Positions 39,926 through 48,379 of a stretch of DNA of 64,000 bases are shown piece by piece. Below the pieces are notes generated by a model that was given only the letters and a program-made list of their open reading frames with translations, was not told the DNA's origin and made no database searches. How positions within the stretch are numbered: position 1 is the first letter of the stretch; the number at the start of each line of letters is the position of its first letter. The stretch covers positions 31,264 to 95,263 of the forward strand of contig DASYRM010000062.1 of assembly GCA_036004405.1 (NCBI GenBank), in the 5' to 3' direction. The stretch is from DASYRM01 sp036004405 (GTDB lineage Bacteria; Acidobacteriota; Vicinamibacteria; Vicinamibacterales; UBA2999). A program made the translations under genes and the position numbers.

Positions 39926-40384
39926 TCAGCGGCGGCGGGGGCGCCTTGCGCGCGGTGCCGTCACGTCGGCTTCGCGCGCAATCATCACCTCGGTGGACTT
40001 GATGATCGCGAGCGCGTAGTCGCCACGCTTGAGCTTCAGCTCGTCCACTGCGTCGGCGGTGATGACCGCGGTGAGCCGCTGGTCGCCGATGCGCAGGCGC
40101 ACCTGGGCCAGCAGTCCGTCGGTCCGGACCTCTTCGATGAAGCCCCGCAGTTGATTGCGCCCGCTCAGGGCCACGATGAGCCCGTGGCGTGTGCTCGCCT
40201 TCGGTTTGGCCGGAGCGTCGCCGCCGCCCTTCGCCACCAGCCGATCGATTTCGGCCTCGGCCACACGATGGTGACCGCCGGCCGTCGTGGTGGTGCGCAC
40301 GCGCCCGCTGTAGATCCACTGCTTGAGCGTGGAGTAGCCGACGCCGAGACGCTGCGCCGCGGCGCGAACGGTCAGGAGTGCCAT
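39926..40384 (-). CDS. HTH (MerR/excisionase-like) and TOBE-domain regulator of the molybdate operon
   Basis: Regulator of 152 residues fusing an N-terminal MerR/excisionase-like HTH (AAAQRLGVGYSTLKQWIYSGRV, GGHHRVAEAEIDRLV) with a C-terminal TOBE/Mop domain (SGRNQLRGFIEEVRTDGLLAQVRLRI, DAVDELKLKRGDYALAIIKSTEVMIA). The Mop domain binds molybdate or tungstate oxyanion, as in ModE, so this is likely the molybdate sensor controlling the operon. It begins 13 bp after the modC stop and is the last gene of modA-modB-modC, an arrangement for feedback control. The HTH differs from that of E. coli ModE, which has a LysR-type helix. The open frame extends upstream without homology. Confidence 0.88.
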   Translation of the reverse strand: MALLTVRAAAQRLGVGYSTLKQWIYSGRVRTTTTAGGHHRVAEAEIDRLVAKGGGDAPAKPKASTRHGLIVALSGRNQLRGFIEEVRTDGLLAQVRLRIGDQRLTAVITADAVDELKLKRGDYALAIIKSTEVMIAREADVTAPRARRPRRR

Positions 40385-40397
40385 ATGACAGCCCTCA

Positions 40398-41498
40398 TTA
40401 CCCTCGCGCGTGCGCGGGCGCCGCGACACGGCAGGAGTACGTCTTGATGACGAGCCAGACGCGCGTGCCTGGCTTCAGCCCGAGTGAGTCGGCGCCGCCC
40501 GGGGTCAGGTGCACCACGAAGCGCGCGCCAGCCTCGATCGTCGCCACCACCGTGGAGCCGTGCATGCTGCAGTCGAGCACGGCGCCGGCAAGAACGTTCC
40601 GCGCGCTCAGCCCCACCGGCTCGCGGTCGGCCAGCAGAATGTCGCCCGCGCGGATCGCCACCTGAACCGCGGCGCCCTCGGGCGCCACGCCGAGCGGCAC
40701 TTCGAGGTCGGTGGAGCTGCCGGTGAGCACGCACTGCATCGTGCCGGTGCGATCGCGCCGCGCCACCACCGTCGCGCCGAAGACGTTCTCGAAGCCGGCG
40801 ATCTCTGCCAGCGGCGCCTGCGCCGGGTGGTCGAGCACGTCGTGCGGCGATCCGCTGGCGAGGATGCGGCCCTGTTCGAGGGCGATCAGCCGATCGCCGA
40901 GCGCGAAGGCCTCGCGGTGGCTGTGGGTGACGTACAGGATCGGAATGCGCCGCTCGGCATTCCAGCGCTGCAGGTCGTCCATGATGTGCAGCTGGATGGC
41001 GTAGTCGAGCGCCGACAGCGGCTCGTCCAGCAGCAGCGCCGCGGGATTGGTGACGAGAGCCCGCGCGAGCGCCGTCCGTTGACGTTCGCCACCGGAGATC
41101 TGGCCCGGCCGCCGGTCGAGGAGGCCGGCGATGCGAAACGATTCTGCCACCTCCGCCACGCGTGTCTGGTGCTCGGCGGGCGACAGGCCCGCGAGGCCGT
41201 AGCCGATGTTCCGCGCCACCGTCATGTGCGGAAAGAGCGCAAGCTGCTGGAACACGTAGCCGATCCGCCGGTCCTGCACGGGGACGTCCACGCCGGCGTC
41301 GCCGTTGAAGAGCGCGCGATCGCCGATGGCGATACGCCCGGCGTCTGGGCGCACCAGGCCGGCCACGCAGCGGAGGATCGTCGTCTTGCCCGAACCCGAG
41401 GCGCCGAACAGAATCGTGACCCCCGGTTCGGCAGCGAACGACACGTCGAGCGCGAATCCGGACGACAGCCGCTTCGCCAGATGGACCGCGAGCGTCAT
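40398..41498 (-). CDS. modC: Molybdate ABC transporter ATP-binding protein
   Basis: ATPase of 366 residues that drives molybdate import through ModB. Walker A GASGSGKTT, Q-loop region YVFQQLALFPHM, signature SGGERQR, Walker B LLLDEPLSALD and H-loop THSHREA are all intact. The C-terminal 120 residues hold a TOBE/Mop domain (VAIRAGDILLADREPVGLSARNVLAGAV) that binds oxyanion and mediates trans-inhibition in homologues. Its ATG overlaps the modB stop by four bases (ATGA). A TOBE regulator gene follows directly. The substrate may include tungstate, since the two are hard to tell apart by sequence. Confidence 0.93.
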   Translation of the reverse strand: MTLAVHLAKRLSSGFALDVSFAAEPGVTILFGASGSGKTTILRCVAGLVRPDAGRIAIGDRALFNGDAGVDVPVQDRRIGYVFQQLALFPHMTVARNIGYGLAGLSPAEHQTRVAEVAESFRIAGLLDRRPGQISGGERQRTALARALVTNPAALLLDEPLSALDYAIQLHIMDDLQRWNAERRIPILYVTHSHREAFALGDRLIALEQGRILASGSPHDVLDHPAQAPLAEIAGFENVFGATVVARRDRTGTMQCVLTGSSTDLEVPLGVAPEGAAVQVAIRAGDILLADREPVGLSARNVLAGAVLDCSMHGSTVVATIEAGARFVVHLTPGGADSLGLKPGTRVWLVIKTYSCRVAAPAHARG

Positions 41499-42169
41499 GC
41501 CATCGGAGCGGCCGCGAGTGGGCGGCGGCGCAAACCGTAGACGGCCAGCAGCACCGCGAACGCGAACGCGAGCATGACGAGCGCCGTCATCGTCGCCTCG
41601 CGGTACTGAAGCGCCTGGACGTGGTCGTAGATGGCAATCGACACCGTGCGAGTGACACCGGGCAGGTTGCCGCCGACCATCAGCACGACGCCGAACTCGC
41701 CGACCGTGTGCGCGAAGCTGAGGACGACGCCGGCGATGACGCCCTCGATCGACAGCGGCAGGACCACGCGGAAGAAGGTCCGCAGCGTGGACGCGCCCAG
41801 CGTGGCCGAGGCTTCGCGAAGCGTCGGATCGATCTGGCTGAAGGCGGTGGCGATCGGCTGCACCGCGAACGGCAGGCTGTAGAAGAGCGACGCCACCACC
41901 AGCCCCTCGAACGTGAACGCCAGCGGATGGCCCGCCCACTCGCTCCACACGCGACCGATCGGGCTCCGGGTCCCCATGGCCATCAGCAGGTAGAAGCCGA
42001 GCACGGTGGGCGGCAGCACCAGCGGCAGCGAGACGATCGACTCGACCAGAAACGTCCAGCGCCGTCGGGAAAAGACGATCCAGTGGGCGAGCGGCAGGCT
42101 GATGACGAGGAGGATCCCCGAGACGATTGCCGCCAGCCTGGCCGTGAGCCAGATCGCCTGCCAGTCCAT
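41495..42169 (-). CDS. modB: Molybdate ABC transporter permease
   Basis: Inner-membrane subunit of 224 residues with five predicted transmembrane helices. The coupling EAA loop is ASATLGASTLRTFFRVVLP, and the P-rich segment SLPLVLPPTVLGFYLLM plus SFAHTVGEFGVVLMVGGN are typical of ModB. It pairs with the ModC ATPase, whose start lies inside its stop codon, and with the ModA binding protein 27 bp upstream. Together the three form a complete high-affinity molybdate uptake system. Confidence 0.94.
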   Translation of the reverse strand: MDWQAIWLTARLAAIVSGILLVISLPLAHWIVFSRRRWTFLVESIVSLPLVLPPTVLGFYLLMAMGTRSPIGRVWSEWAGHPLAFTFEGLVVASLFYSLPFAVQPIATAFSQIDPTLREASATLGASTLRTFFRVVLPLSIEGVIAGVVLSFAHTVGEFGVVLMVGGNLPGVTRTVSIAIYDHVQALQYREATMTALVMLAFAFAVLLAVYGLRRRPLAAAPMA

Positions 42170-42196
42170 GCTGAGGTGCTGGATTGTAGCCGTGCC

Positions 42197-42967
42197 TCAG
42201 CGGCGGGGCAGGGCAAACCCGAAGCGCTCGAGCTGCCGGCCGGTGTCGCCGCGGCGCAGAAACGCAATGAACGCGCGCGCCAGCGCCGGCTCGCGCGATG
42301 CCTTCACCACCACGCCCGCTTGGTCGATAGGCGGGTAGGCCACGACCACGTCGGCGTAGGTGCCCTCGGCCTTCAGCGTCGGACCGAGTACCAGCGAGCG
42401 AGACAGCAGGCCCACGTCGGCATTGCCCGACTCGACGAGCTGCGCCGCCTGGGCGAGGCTCTCGCCCATGACCAGCTTCGGCTGCACCGCGTCGTACAGC
42501 CGCGCGGCGCGAAGCGCCGCCACCGCCGCCCGGCCGTAGGGCGCGTACTTCGGGTTGGCGATGGCCACGTGGCGGACCTTCGCGTCGGTCAGCGCGGCCA
42601 GCCCCCGGCTCAGATCGAGTTTCGACTCGCGGCGGGCCCACACGACCAGATGCCCTGTCGCGTAGAGCTGCAGCGTCGACGGATCGGCGAGGCCGGCGTC
42701 AGCCAGCTGCCGCGGGTAATCCACATCCGCCGAGAGAAAGACGTCGAACGGCGCGCCGTTCTGGATCTGCGCGAAGAAGTTGCCCGACGACCCGTACGAG
42801 ACGGTGACGCGCACGGGGGCGGACCGTTCGAAATCTCGCACGATGTCTGGCAGTGCCGCCTGCAGATCGGACGCCGCGGCGATGCGGAGCTGCTTCGGTG
42901 TCTGGGCGATCGGCCACGCCGGCAGGGCGCACGCCAGCACGACGGCCCACAAAGTGTTCCGAATCAT
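42197..42967 (-). CDS. modA: Molybdate ABC transporter substrate-binding protein
   Basis: Periplasmic binding protein of 256 residues: signal peptide about 1-21 (TLWAVVLACALPAWPIAQ), then the ModA core LRIAAASDLQAALPDIVRDFE, SYGSSGNFFAQIQNGAPFDVF with the Ser that contacts the oxyanion, HVAIANPKYAPYGRAAVAAL, and VESGNADVGLLSRSLV. It captures molybdate or tungstate for ModB-ModC. It is first in the operon and is divergent from a TonB-dependent receptor. A TATAAT box 8 bp before the ATG suggests a leaderless mRNA, and tandem 10-bp repeats in the spacer are candidate regulator sites. Confidence 0.93.
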   Translation of the reverse strand: MIRNTLWAVVLACALPAWPIAQTPKQLRIAAASDLQAALPDIVRDFERSAPVRVTVSYGSSGNFFAQIQNGAPFDVFLSADVDYPRQLADAGLADPSTLQLYATGHLVVWARRESKLDLSRGLAALTDAKVRHVAIANPKYAPYGRAAVAALRAARLYDAVQPKLVMGESLAQAAQLVESGNADVGLLSRSLVLGPTLKAEGTYADVVVAYPPIDQAGVVVKASREPALARAFIAFLRRGDTGRQLERFGFALPRR

Positions 42968-42970
42968 TAC

Positions 42971-42989
42971 AGTCGATTATAGTCGATTT
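42971..42989. promoter_or_regulatory. Tandem 10-bp repeat in the divergent modA / TonB receptor promoter
   Basis: AGTCGATTAT is followed directly by AGTCGATTT, a direct repeat with helical-turn spacing that contains the modA -10 box TATAAT (minus strand, 42981-42976). No good -35 is visible. The position suits repression by the operon's own HTH-TOBE protein, but the binding protein is not known. Confidence 0.5.
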
Positions 42990-43023
42990 GAAAGACGTAA
43001 TCATCCGATATACAGTCCAAAAG

Positions 43024-46000
43024 TTGCCCCACTGGCCCGTTCGCGTCTGTGTGATTGCGTTGCTGTTCCTGCTGATCAGCGGCTCTGCCCGCGCGCAGGT
43101 CGGCGGCGGACAGATTTCAGGCCTCGTGGCCGACCACAACGGCGGCGTGCTGCCCGGAGCCACGGTCACCGCCACCCATACCAGGACGGGCGCCGTGCGC
43201 AGCACGGTCTCGTCATCCGCCGGCCTGTATGCCCTCGGCGGCCTGCGCTCTGGCGAGTACCGGGTGGATGTCGAGTTGAGCGGGTTTCGCTCCGCCCGCC
43301 GCGATGGCATCCGGGTGGAAACCGGGCTCACGCGTCAACTGGACTTCGAGCTCACGGTGGGAGGGCTTTCGGAAACCGTCACCGTCAGCGGCGATGCCCC
43401 GCCTCTTCGCGCCACCGCGAGCCTGGGCCAGGTGGTGTCGGAAGAGGCGATTCCCGCGCTTCCGCTGAACAGCCGCAGCTTCATCACGCTGGCGTCGCTG
43501 GCGCCCGGCGTCGCGCTGCCGCCGGCGTCGCAGTTCCCCCGCATCAACGGCGGCCGGCCGAGGACCAACGAATACTTGTTCGACGGCATCTCCGTGCTGC
43601 AGCCAGAGCCGGGGCAGGTGGCGTTCTTCCCGGTGGTGGACGCGATTCAGGAATTCAAGATCGAATCCAACAGCCCGCCGGCCGAGTTCGGGCGCTTCAA
43701 TGGCGGCGTCGTCAACCTCACGACCAGGTCAGGCTCGAATACCTTCCGCGGCACCGGCTTTGAGTTCTTCCGCCACGAGTCGCTGAACGCGCGCAACTTC
43801 TTCGCGTCGGCCAATCCCGTGAAGCCGGAATTCCGCCGCAACCAGTTTGGCGGCGTGCTCGGCGGTCCGCTGCGCCGCAATCGCTCGTTCTTCTTCGTGG
43901 ACTATCAGGGGCAGCGGCAGCACGTCGGCCGCACCGTCATTTCCACGGTGCCGACGGTGCTGCAGCGGCAGGGGATCTTCACCGAAGCCATCGGTGGCCG
44001 CGTGCCGGTCATCTACGACCCCGCAACCACGGCGCCGAACGGCAGCACCGGGTTCACGCGCACCGCCTTCCCCAACGGTGCCATTCCGCTCGACAGACTG
44101 GACCCGGTGGCGGTGGCGCTCCTGGCGCGCTTCCCGCTGCCGACGTCGGCCGGAACGACCAACAACTACCAGCGCGTGGACAACGAGGTGGACGATCAGG
44201 ACCAGTTCGACGCCCGCATCGACCACCGGCTGAGCAACCAGGATCAAGTGTTCGGCCGGCTGTCGCGTTTCTCGGGACGCTTCCTGCCCGTCACGCCGCT
44301 GCCGGAGGGCAGTGGGACGACGGCCGGCACGCTGGGGCCGCAGGACACGATGTCGTGGGCCTTCGCGTCGAACTACCAGCGCACGTTCTCGGACAAGCTG
44401 CTCAACGAGGTCCGCTTCGGCGATACGCGGCGGAGCGTCCTGCGCTCGGCGGCGCAGCTCACGAGTGCCGCCGGATCGGCACTGAACATCCCCGGGATTC
44501 CGTCCACGGCGCGGTTTCCGAACACGCTGCCCACGTTCACGTTTGGCGGCGCCTATTCGCAGCTCGGGTCGCCGGTGAACACGGCGTCGGACTTCAACAC
44601 CAGCGTGAGCGAAGTCGCCGACACGCTCACCTGGGTGCGCGGCCGCCACACGATGAAGGCGGGCTTCGACTGGCGCTGGGAGCGGCTGAACGTGATTCAG
44701 CCGCCGTCGCCCACGGGGGCCTTCGCGTTCAACGCCATCGGCAGCGACCTGCCCGGCACGGCCAGCACCGGCACGCCGCTCGCCAGCTTTCTGCTGGGAC
44801 AGGTGCAGACGTTCTCGATCGACCTGCAGCAGGACCCGATTCAGGAGCGGGCGAGCTTCCAGGAGTACTTCGTCCAGGACGACTGGCGCGTCTCGAACCG
44901 ATTCACCGTAAGCCCAGGGCTGCGCTACACGCTCAACTTCCCGTCCACGGAGATCAACGGTCAGACCGCCGTCTTCAACCTCGCCACGCAGCTGCTCGAG
45001 TACCCGGGCGACCAGCCGGTGAGGCCGCTCAAGAAGAACAACTTCGGCCCGCGGCTCGGGCTCGCCTACCGGGTGAACGACAAGACGCTGGTCAGCACCG
45101 CCTATGGCCTGGTGTGGATTGAGATGGCCGGCATCACGACGCCGTTCACGACGCCGTCGTTCCCGTTCCTGCAGACGGTGACGCAGCGCGCGCTCGATAC
45201 CGTCAATCCGGCTTTCGTGCTGCGCAATGGCCCGTCGGTGGCGCCCCTCGCCCCCACACCCACGGCCGGCCTCGGGCAGGGCGTGTTCGGCGTGGATGGC
45301 ACGCTGGGGTCCGGCTATGTGCAGCAGTGGAGCCTGGCGCTGCAGCGTGAGCTCACGAGCCACACCACGATCGAGGTGGCATATCTGGGCTCCAAGATCA
45401 CCCACGTTGGCATCCCCGACACCAATCTCAATCAGCTGACGGTCGAGCAGCTGGCGCAGGGCGCGGCGCTGCTGACGCGGGTTCCCAATCCCTACTTCGG
45501 TCTGATTCCGCGCTCCTCGTCGCTCGGGGATCCGACGATCCCGGCAGGGCAGCTGCTCAAGCCGTTCCCGCAGTACACGACGGTGAGCCTCTATCGCAAC
45601 AACGTGGGGACGAGCGAGTACCGAGCGGTGAGCGCGAAGGTGGAGCAGCGGTTCTCGGGCGGCGTGTCGTACGGGGTGAGCTACACGCGCTCGCGGCTGC
45701 GTGACGATGCGTCGTCGGCGTTCGACGCGTCGATTCTCACCGGCCCGGTGGCCAGCTATCCGGTGGCCGACAGCTTCAACCGGAAGCTCGAACGCGACGA
45801 CTCGACCGGCGACATCCCGCACGTCTTCGTCGCCTCGGCCACCTGGGAGCTGCCGATCGGCCGCGATCGCGCCTCCTCCGGTCGGGGTGTGCTGGGCGCG
45901 CTCGGCCGCGACTGGACGCTCTCGACGATCGTGACGCTGCAGTCGGGCGTGCCGGTGGCCGTGACGCAGACCACGAACTTCAACGCGTTCGCGGGTTTCG

Positions 46001-46350
46001 GCACCCAGCGTCCCAATCTGGTTGGCGATCCCGAGTTGCCCTCGGACGAGCGCAGGCCGTCGCGCTGGTTCAACACCGCGGCCTTTGCGATCGCGCCGCA
46101 GTTCACGCTGGGGTCGGCGTCGCGCAACCCGGTGCGCGGGCCGTCCTACCGCAACGTCGATCTGGCGATCAGCCGGCGCCTGCCGCTGGCCGGGACATCA
46201 GCCCTCGAGCTGCGTGCCGAGCTGTTCAACCTGCTCAACACGCCGCCGCTTGGCAACCCGAACGGCGTCGCTGGCACCGCCGCCTTCGGCACCATCACCA
46301 CCGCGGGCGATCCTCGAGTGATTCAACTGGCGGTGAAGTACTTGTTCTAG
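43024..46350 (+). CDS. TonB-dependent receptor with carboxypeptidase-regulatory-like domain (Oar-like)
   Basis: Outer-membrane receptor of about 1108 residues. A signal peptide (RVCVIALLFLLISGSARAQ) is followed by a carboxypeptidase regulatory-like domain (ISGLVADHNGGVLPGATVT, SAGLYALGGLRSGEYRVDVE), the plug (RINGGRPRTNEYLFDGI, FFPVVDAIQEFKIESNSPPAEFGRFNGGVVNLTTRSGSN) and the barrel with TonB-receptor strands ending in the aromatic C-terminus IQLAVKYLF. There is no upstream in-frame ATG near the signal; TTG at 43024 gives the best signal peptide, with TTG at 42988 or GTG at 43054 as alternatives. It is divergent from modA, so the pair may import molybdate chelates, but this is inference. A REP-like hairpin follows its stop. 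Confidence 0.9.
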   Translation: MPHWPVRVCVIALLFLLISGSARAQVGGGQISGLVADHNGGVLPGATVTATHTRTGAVRSTVSSSAGLYALGGLRSGEYRVDVELSGFRSARRDGIRVETGLTRQLDFELTVGGLSETVTVSGDAPPLRATASLGQVVSEEAIPALPLNSRSFITLASLAPGVALPPASQFPRINGGRPRTNEYLFDGISVLQPEPGQVAFFPVVDAIQEFKIESNSPPAEFGRFNGGVVNLTTRSGSNTFRGTGFEFFRHESLNARNFFASANPVKPEFRRNQFGGVLGGPLRRNRSFFFVDYQGQRQHVGRTVISTVPTVLQRQGIFTEAIGGRVPVIYDPATTAPNGSTGFTRTAFPNGAIPLDRLDPVAVALLARFPLPTSAGTTNNYQRVDNEVDDQDQFDARIDHRLSNQDQVFGRLSRFSGRFLPVTPLPEGSGTTAGTLGPQDTMSWAFASNYQRTFSDKLLNEVRFGDTRRSVLRSAAQLTSAAGSALNIPGIPSTARFPNTLPTFTFGGAYSQLGSPVNTASDFNTSVSEVADTLTWVRGRHTMKAGFDWRWERLNVIQPPSPTGAFAFNAIGSDLPGTASTGTPLASFLLGQVQTFSIDLQQDPIQERASFQEYFVQDDWRVSNRFTVSPGLRYTLNFPSTEINGQTAVFNLATQLLEYPGDQPVRPLKKNNFGPRLGLAYRVNDKTLVSTAYGLVWIEMAGITTPFTTPSFPFLQTVTQRALDTVNPAFVLRNGPSVAPLAPTPTAGLGQGVFGVDGTLGSGYVQQWSLALQRELTSHTTIEVAYLGSKITHVGIPDTNLNQLTVEQLAQGAALLTRVPNPYFGLIPRSSSLGDPTIPAGQLLKPFPQYTTVSLYRNNVGTSEYRAVSAKVEQRFSGGVSYGVSYTRSRLRDDASSAFDASILTGPVASYPVADSFNRKLERDDSTGDIPHVFVASATWELPIGRDRASSGRGVLGALGRDWTLSTIVTLQSGVPVAVTQTTNFNAFAGFGTQRPNLVGDPELPSDERRPSRWFNTAAFAIAPQFTLGSASRNPVRGPSYRNVDLAISRRLPLAGTSALELRAELFNLLNTPPLGNPNGVAGTAAFGTITTAGDPRVIQLAVKYLF

Positions 46351-46355
46351 CAGTT

Positions 46356-46385
46356 GTGGGGGCCGCCTTCAGGCGGCCCGTCTCT
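46356..46385. repeat. REP-like hairpin between convergent genes
   Basis: Second copy of hairpin A: GGGCCGCC (46360-46367), TTCA, GGCGGCCC (46372-46379), preceded on the plus strand by GTGG (46356-46359). On the minus strand GTAG lies nearby (46386-46389 region). It sits between the stop of the TonB receptor gene and the stop of marC, like the copy at 18.5 kb between convergent genes, and may also terminate transcription. Confidence 0.65.
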
Positions 46386-46959
46386 ACGCCGTCTTCATGT
46401 AGGCGCTCAGTCCGTTGAGCACCATCTGCACGGACAGCATCACCAGCAGGATGCCCATCAGGCGCTCGAGCGCGACGGCGCCGCGCGGGCCAAGAAAGTT
46501 GAAGATCCAGGTGGACACCGCGAGGATGACCGCGGTGGGGAGCCACGCCGCCGCGACGGCGCCGGCGACGTTCCACACCGGATTGGTCTGCGCCAGCAGG
46601 ATGACCACCGAGATGGCGCCGGGGCCGGCGATGAGCGGCATCGCGATCGGCACCACCAGCGGATCCTCGAGCCCTTCCTTGTCCAGCACCTTCCGCGCCG
46701 GGAACACCATCCCGAGCGCGATCATGAACAGCACGATGCCGCCCGAGATGCCGAGCGTGTAGGCCTGCAGCCCGAGCGCGTGCAGGATGGCACCGCCGGC
46801 AAACACGAACAGCTGCAGGATGGCGAGGGCGATGATGCTCTCGCGGATGATGATGCGCCGGCGCCGCGCCGGCGCGGCCGCGCGCAGCAGCGTGTTCAGC
46901 GTCACCAGGTTCCCGAAGGGGTCCAGGACGATGAACAGCAGCAGCGCGATGGAGATCAC
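46384..46959 (-). CDS. MarC family integral membrane protein
   Basis: Inner-membrane protein of 191 residues with six predicted helices, of the MarC / UPF0056 family. Family motifs: LFIVLDPFGNLVTLNTLL at the N-terminus and MPLIAGPGAISVVILLA in the centre, with LERLMGILLVMLSVQMVLNG at the end. Once named for multiple antibiotic resistance, MarC has no proven resistance role and its substrate is unknown. The gene lies 9 bp downstream of a secreted protein gene on the same strand and probably shares its transcript. It ends close to the REP-like hairpin. Confidence 0.92.
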   Translation of the reverse strand: MISIALLLFIVLDPFGNLVTLNTLLRAAAPARRRRIIIRESIIALAILQLFVFAGGAILHALGLQAYTLGISGGIVLFMIALGMVFPARKVLDKEGLEDPLVVPIAMPLIAGPGAISVVILLAQTNPVWNVAGAVAAAWLPTAVILAVSTWIFNFLGPRGAVALERLMGILLVMLSVQMVLNGLSAYMKTA

Positions 46960-46968
46960 GCGTGCACG

Positions 46969-47817
46969 CTACTTCCTGCCGAGGAACTTCATGTGCTCGA
47001 CGTCCTTCTCGTTCTCGCCGCAGATGAACTCGATGATCTCGGCGTCCATCCGCTCGTCCACCATCAGCTTCTGGTTCACCCGCACGCTGAACGGCGCCGT
47101 GTAGGCCTTCGGGTCGTCGATCGTGACGTCGATCTTGAGCGTGCCGTAGTTCAGGCGGCGGTAGCGCTCGGTGATCTTCGCGGCGTCGGTCTGCGGCGTG
47201 CCGTCGATGTCGAGCCAGCCGCCGTCCCGCAGGCCGGTGGTCTCGACCACCAGCGTATCGCCTTCCCAGCGCCCGACCGAGTAGCCGTACCACCACGGTT
47301 GCGGGTCGTTCTTCGGCACCGGCCGCCCGTCGGTGAAGATCTGCCGCAACCCGGCGTTGCCTTCGTAGAGAATCACCAGCACGTCGGGCGTCTGAATCAT
47401 CTTGCGCGGCTGCGGGTGCTCGTGGAACTGCATGAGGCCCATCGGCAGGCAGTGCGCGTCGGGATTCTCCTTGCTGCCCGCGGCCTTGCGTTCGTCGCGC
47501 AGCTTCGCGGCCCACGGCTGCAGCGGCAGCCCGTTGGGGAAGTTGGCGCCGATGTTCCCGAACGTGGACGGCGGCGGCTCGCCCGGCAGCGCCGCCGGCG
47601 GACGGCGCACCTGCCCGCCGTAGAACCATTCGTTCAACCACACACCGGTCAGGTCCGGCGTGCCGTCGGGCGTGCGCGGCGTGGGCGCCTCGAGGTTGGG
47701 CGTGCCGTCGGCCTTCAGCGGCACCTTCTTGTCGGGAAATGCCGGCCACTGCGCGCCCACAGGAACCAGCGCCAGCACAATCGCGGCAACCGTCGCGACG
47801 AGCACTCGTGATCTCAT
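46969..47817 (-). CDS. Secreted conserved protein, paralogue of the gene at 49.1-50.1 kb
   Basis: Exported protein of 282 residues, signal peptide about 1-22 (LVATVAAIVLALVPVGAQ). The mature chain begins DGTPNLEAPTPRTPDGTPDLTGVWLNEW and includes DAHCLPMGLMQFHEHPQPRKM, VLVILYEGNAGLRQIF, the block GYSVGRWEGDTLVVETTGL and ITERYRRLNYGTLKIDVTID. The same GRWEGxTLVVETT and E-R-F/Y block is in the neighbour at 49080-50126. This family is frequent in Acidobacteriota beside DUF6152 genes; it looks like a beta-rich domain and may bind a ligand, but has no known activity. Two bases before it begins the DUF2452 stop, so it is downstream in that operon; marC follows. Confidence 0.82.
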   Translation of the reverse strand: MRSRVLVATVAAIVLALVPVGAQWPAFPDKKVPLKADGTPNLEAPTPRTPDGTPDLTGVWLNEWFYGGQVRRPPAALPGEPPPSTFGNIGANFPNGLPLQPWAAKLRDERKAAGSKENPDAHCLPMGLMQFHEHPQPRKMIQTPDVLVILYEGNAGLRQIFTDGRPVPKNDPQPWWYGYSVGRWEGDTLVVETTGLRDGGWLDIDGTPQTDAAKITERYRRLNYGTLKIDVTIDDPKAYTAPFSVRVNQKLMVDERMDAEIIEFICGENEKDVEHMKFLGRK

Positions 47818-47818
47818 C

Positions 47819-48316
47819 TCACTCCTTCAAGAGGCGGTTCGATACGAATCCCTGAATCTCGGCGCGGCGCCGATCGCGCGCGTCCATCTCGTCCACTCGG
47901 GTCCACGACTCGTCGTGCTCGTAGCGATAGCTGGCGACGAATCCCGAAGGCACGGCGCCGCCAAACTCGGCGGGCCCGATCATCGAGAAGTAGCGGTGGC
48001 CGTCGCCGCGCTCGAACAGGTGATAGATCTTGCCGCGCACGCGGTGGAAGCGGCACTCGGCGTGAATCAGATCGACGTCGCGCGCGGCCTGCTCGATGAT
48101 CTCCCGCGCGCGTTCCTGCAGCGCCTTCATCTGCTCGACGATGACCTCGAGCTGGGCGTTGGTGCGCAGCGCCACCTTCGACGAGGCGGCTTCGATGATG
48201 CGCGCCGAGTCCACGAGCGAGATCGGGGCGCCCAGCCGGCTCACCGGGTAGGGCGAGGCGTTGTCGGCCCCGCGGAAGTTGTCGCCGCTGTACTTGTTGT
48301 CGTCGCGGTCGGTCAT
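47819..48316 (-). CDS. DUF2452 domain-containing protein
   Basis: Soluble protein of 165 residues. The characteristic DUF2452 core is SPYPVSRLGAPISLVDSARIIE, then a helix MKALQERAREIIEQAARDVD, then AECRFHRVRGKIYHLFERGDG, HRYFSMIGPAEFGG and FVASYRYEHDESWTRVDE. The family spans bacteria and eukaryotes (human C1orf50) without a known function. An in-frame GTG at 48328 is an alternative start. No typical ribosome-binding site precedes either; the leader is a pyrimidine-rich stretch made by the 9-bp tandem repeat. Two bases separate it from the secreted protein gene. Confidence 0.86.
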   Translation of the reverse strand: MTDRDDNKYSGDNFRGADNASPYPVSRLGAPISLVDSARIIEAASSKVALRTNAQLEVIVEQMKALQERAREIIEQAARDVDLIHAECRFHRVRGKIYHLFERGDGHRYFSMIGPAEFGGAVPSGFVASYRYEHDESWTRVDEMDARDRRRAEIQGFVSNRLLKE

Positions 48317-48332
48317 GCGATCAGACACTTGT

Positions 48333-48377
48333 GGCGGAGAGGGCGGAGAGGGCGGGGAGGGCAGAGAAGGCAGAGAG
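48333..48377. repeat. Five tandem copies of a 9-bp purine-rich repeat
   Basis: GGCGGAGAG (48333-48341) is followed by four more units: GGCGGAGAG, GGCGGGGAG, GGCAGAGAA and GGCAGAGAG. It fills the gap between the Smr and DUF2452 genes and forms the pyrimidine-rich leader of the latter. The units are perfect in length, so copy number can vary by slippage without frameshift consequences. Confidence 0.9.
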
Positions 48378-48379
48378 GG

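Noticed and set aside
43729..45822. Minus-strand open frame opposite the second TonB receptor
   Set aside because: The receptor plug and barrel are on the plus strand; the minus frame is compositionally a mirror.
48333..48377. Tandem repeat as a CRISPR array
   Set aside because: Units are 9 bp, contiguous and without spacers.
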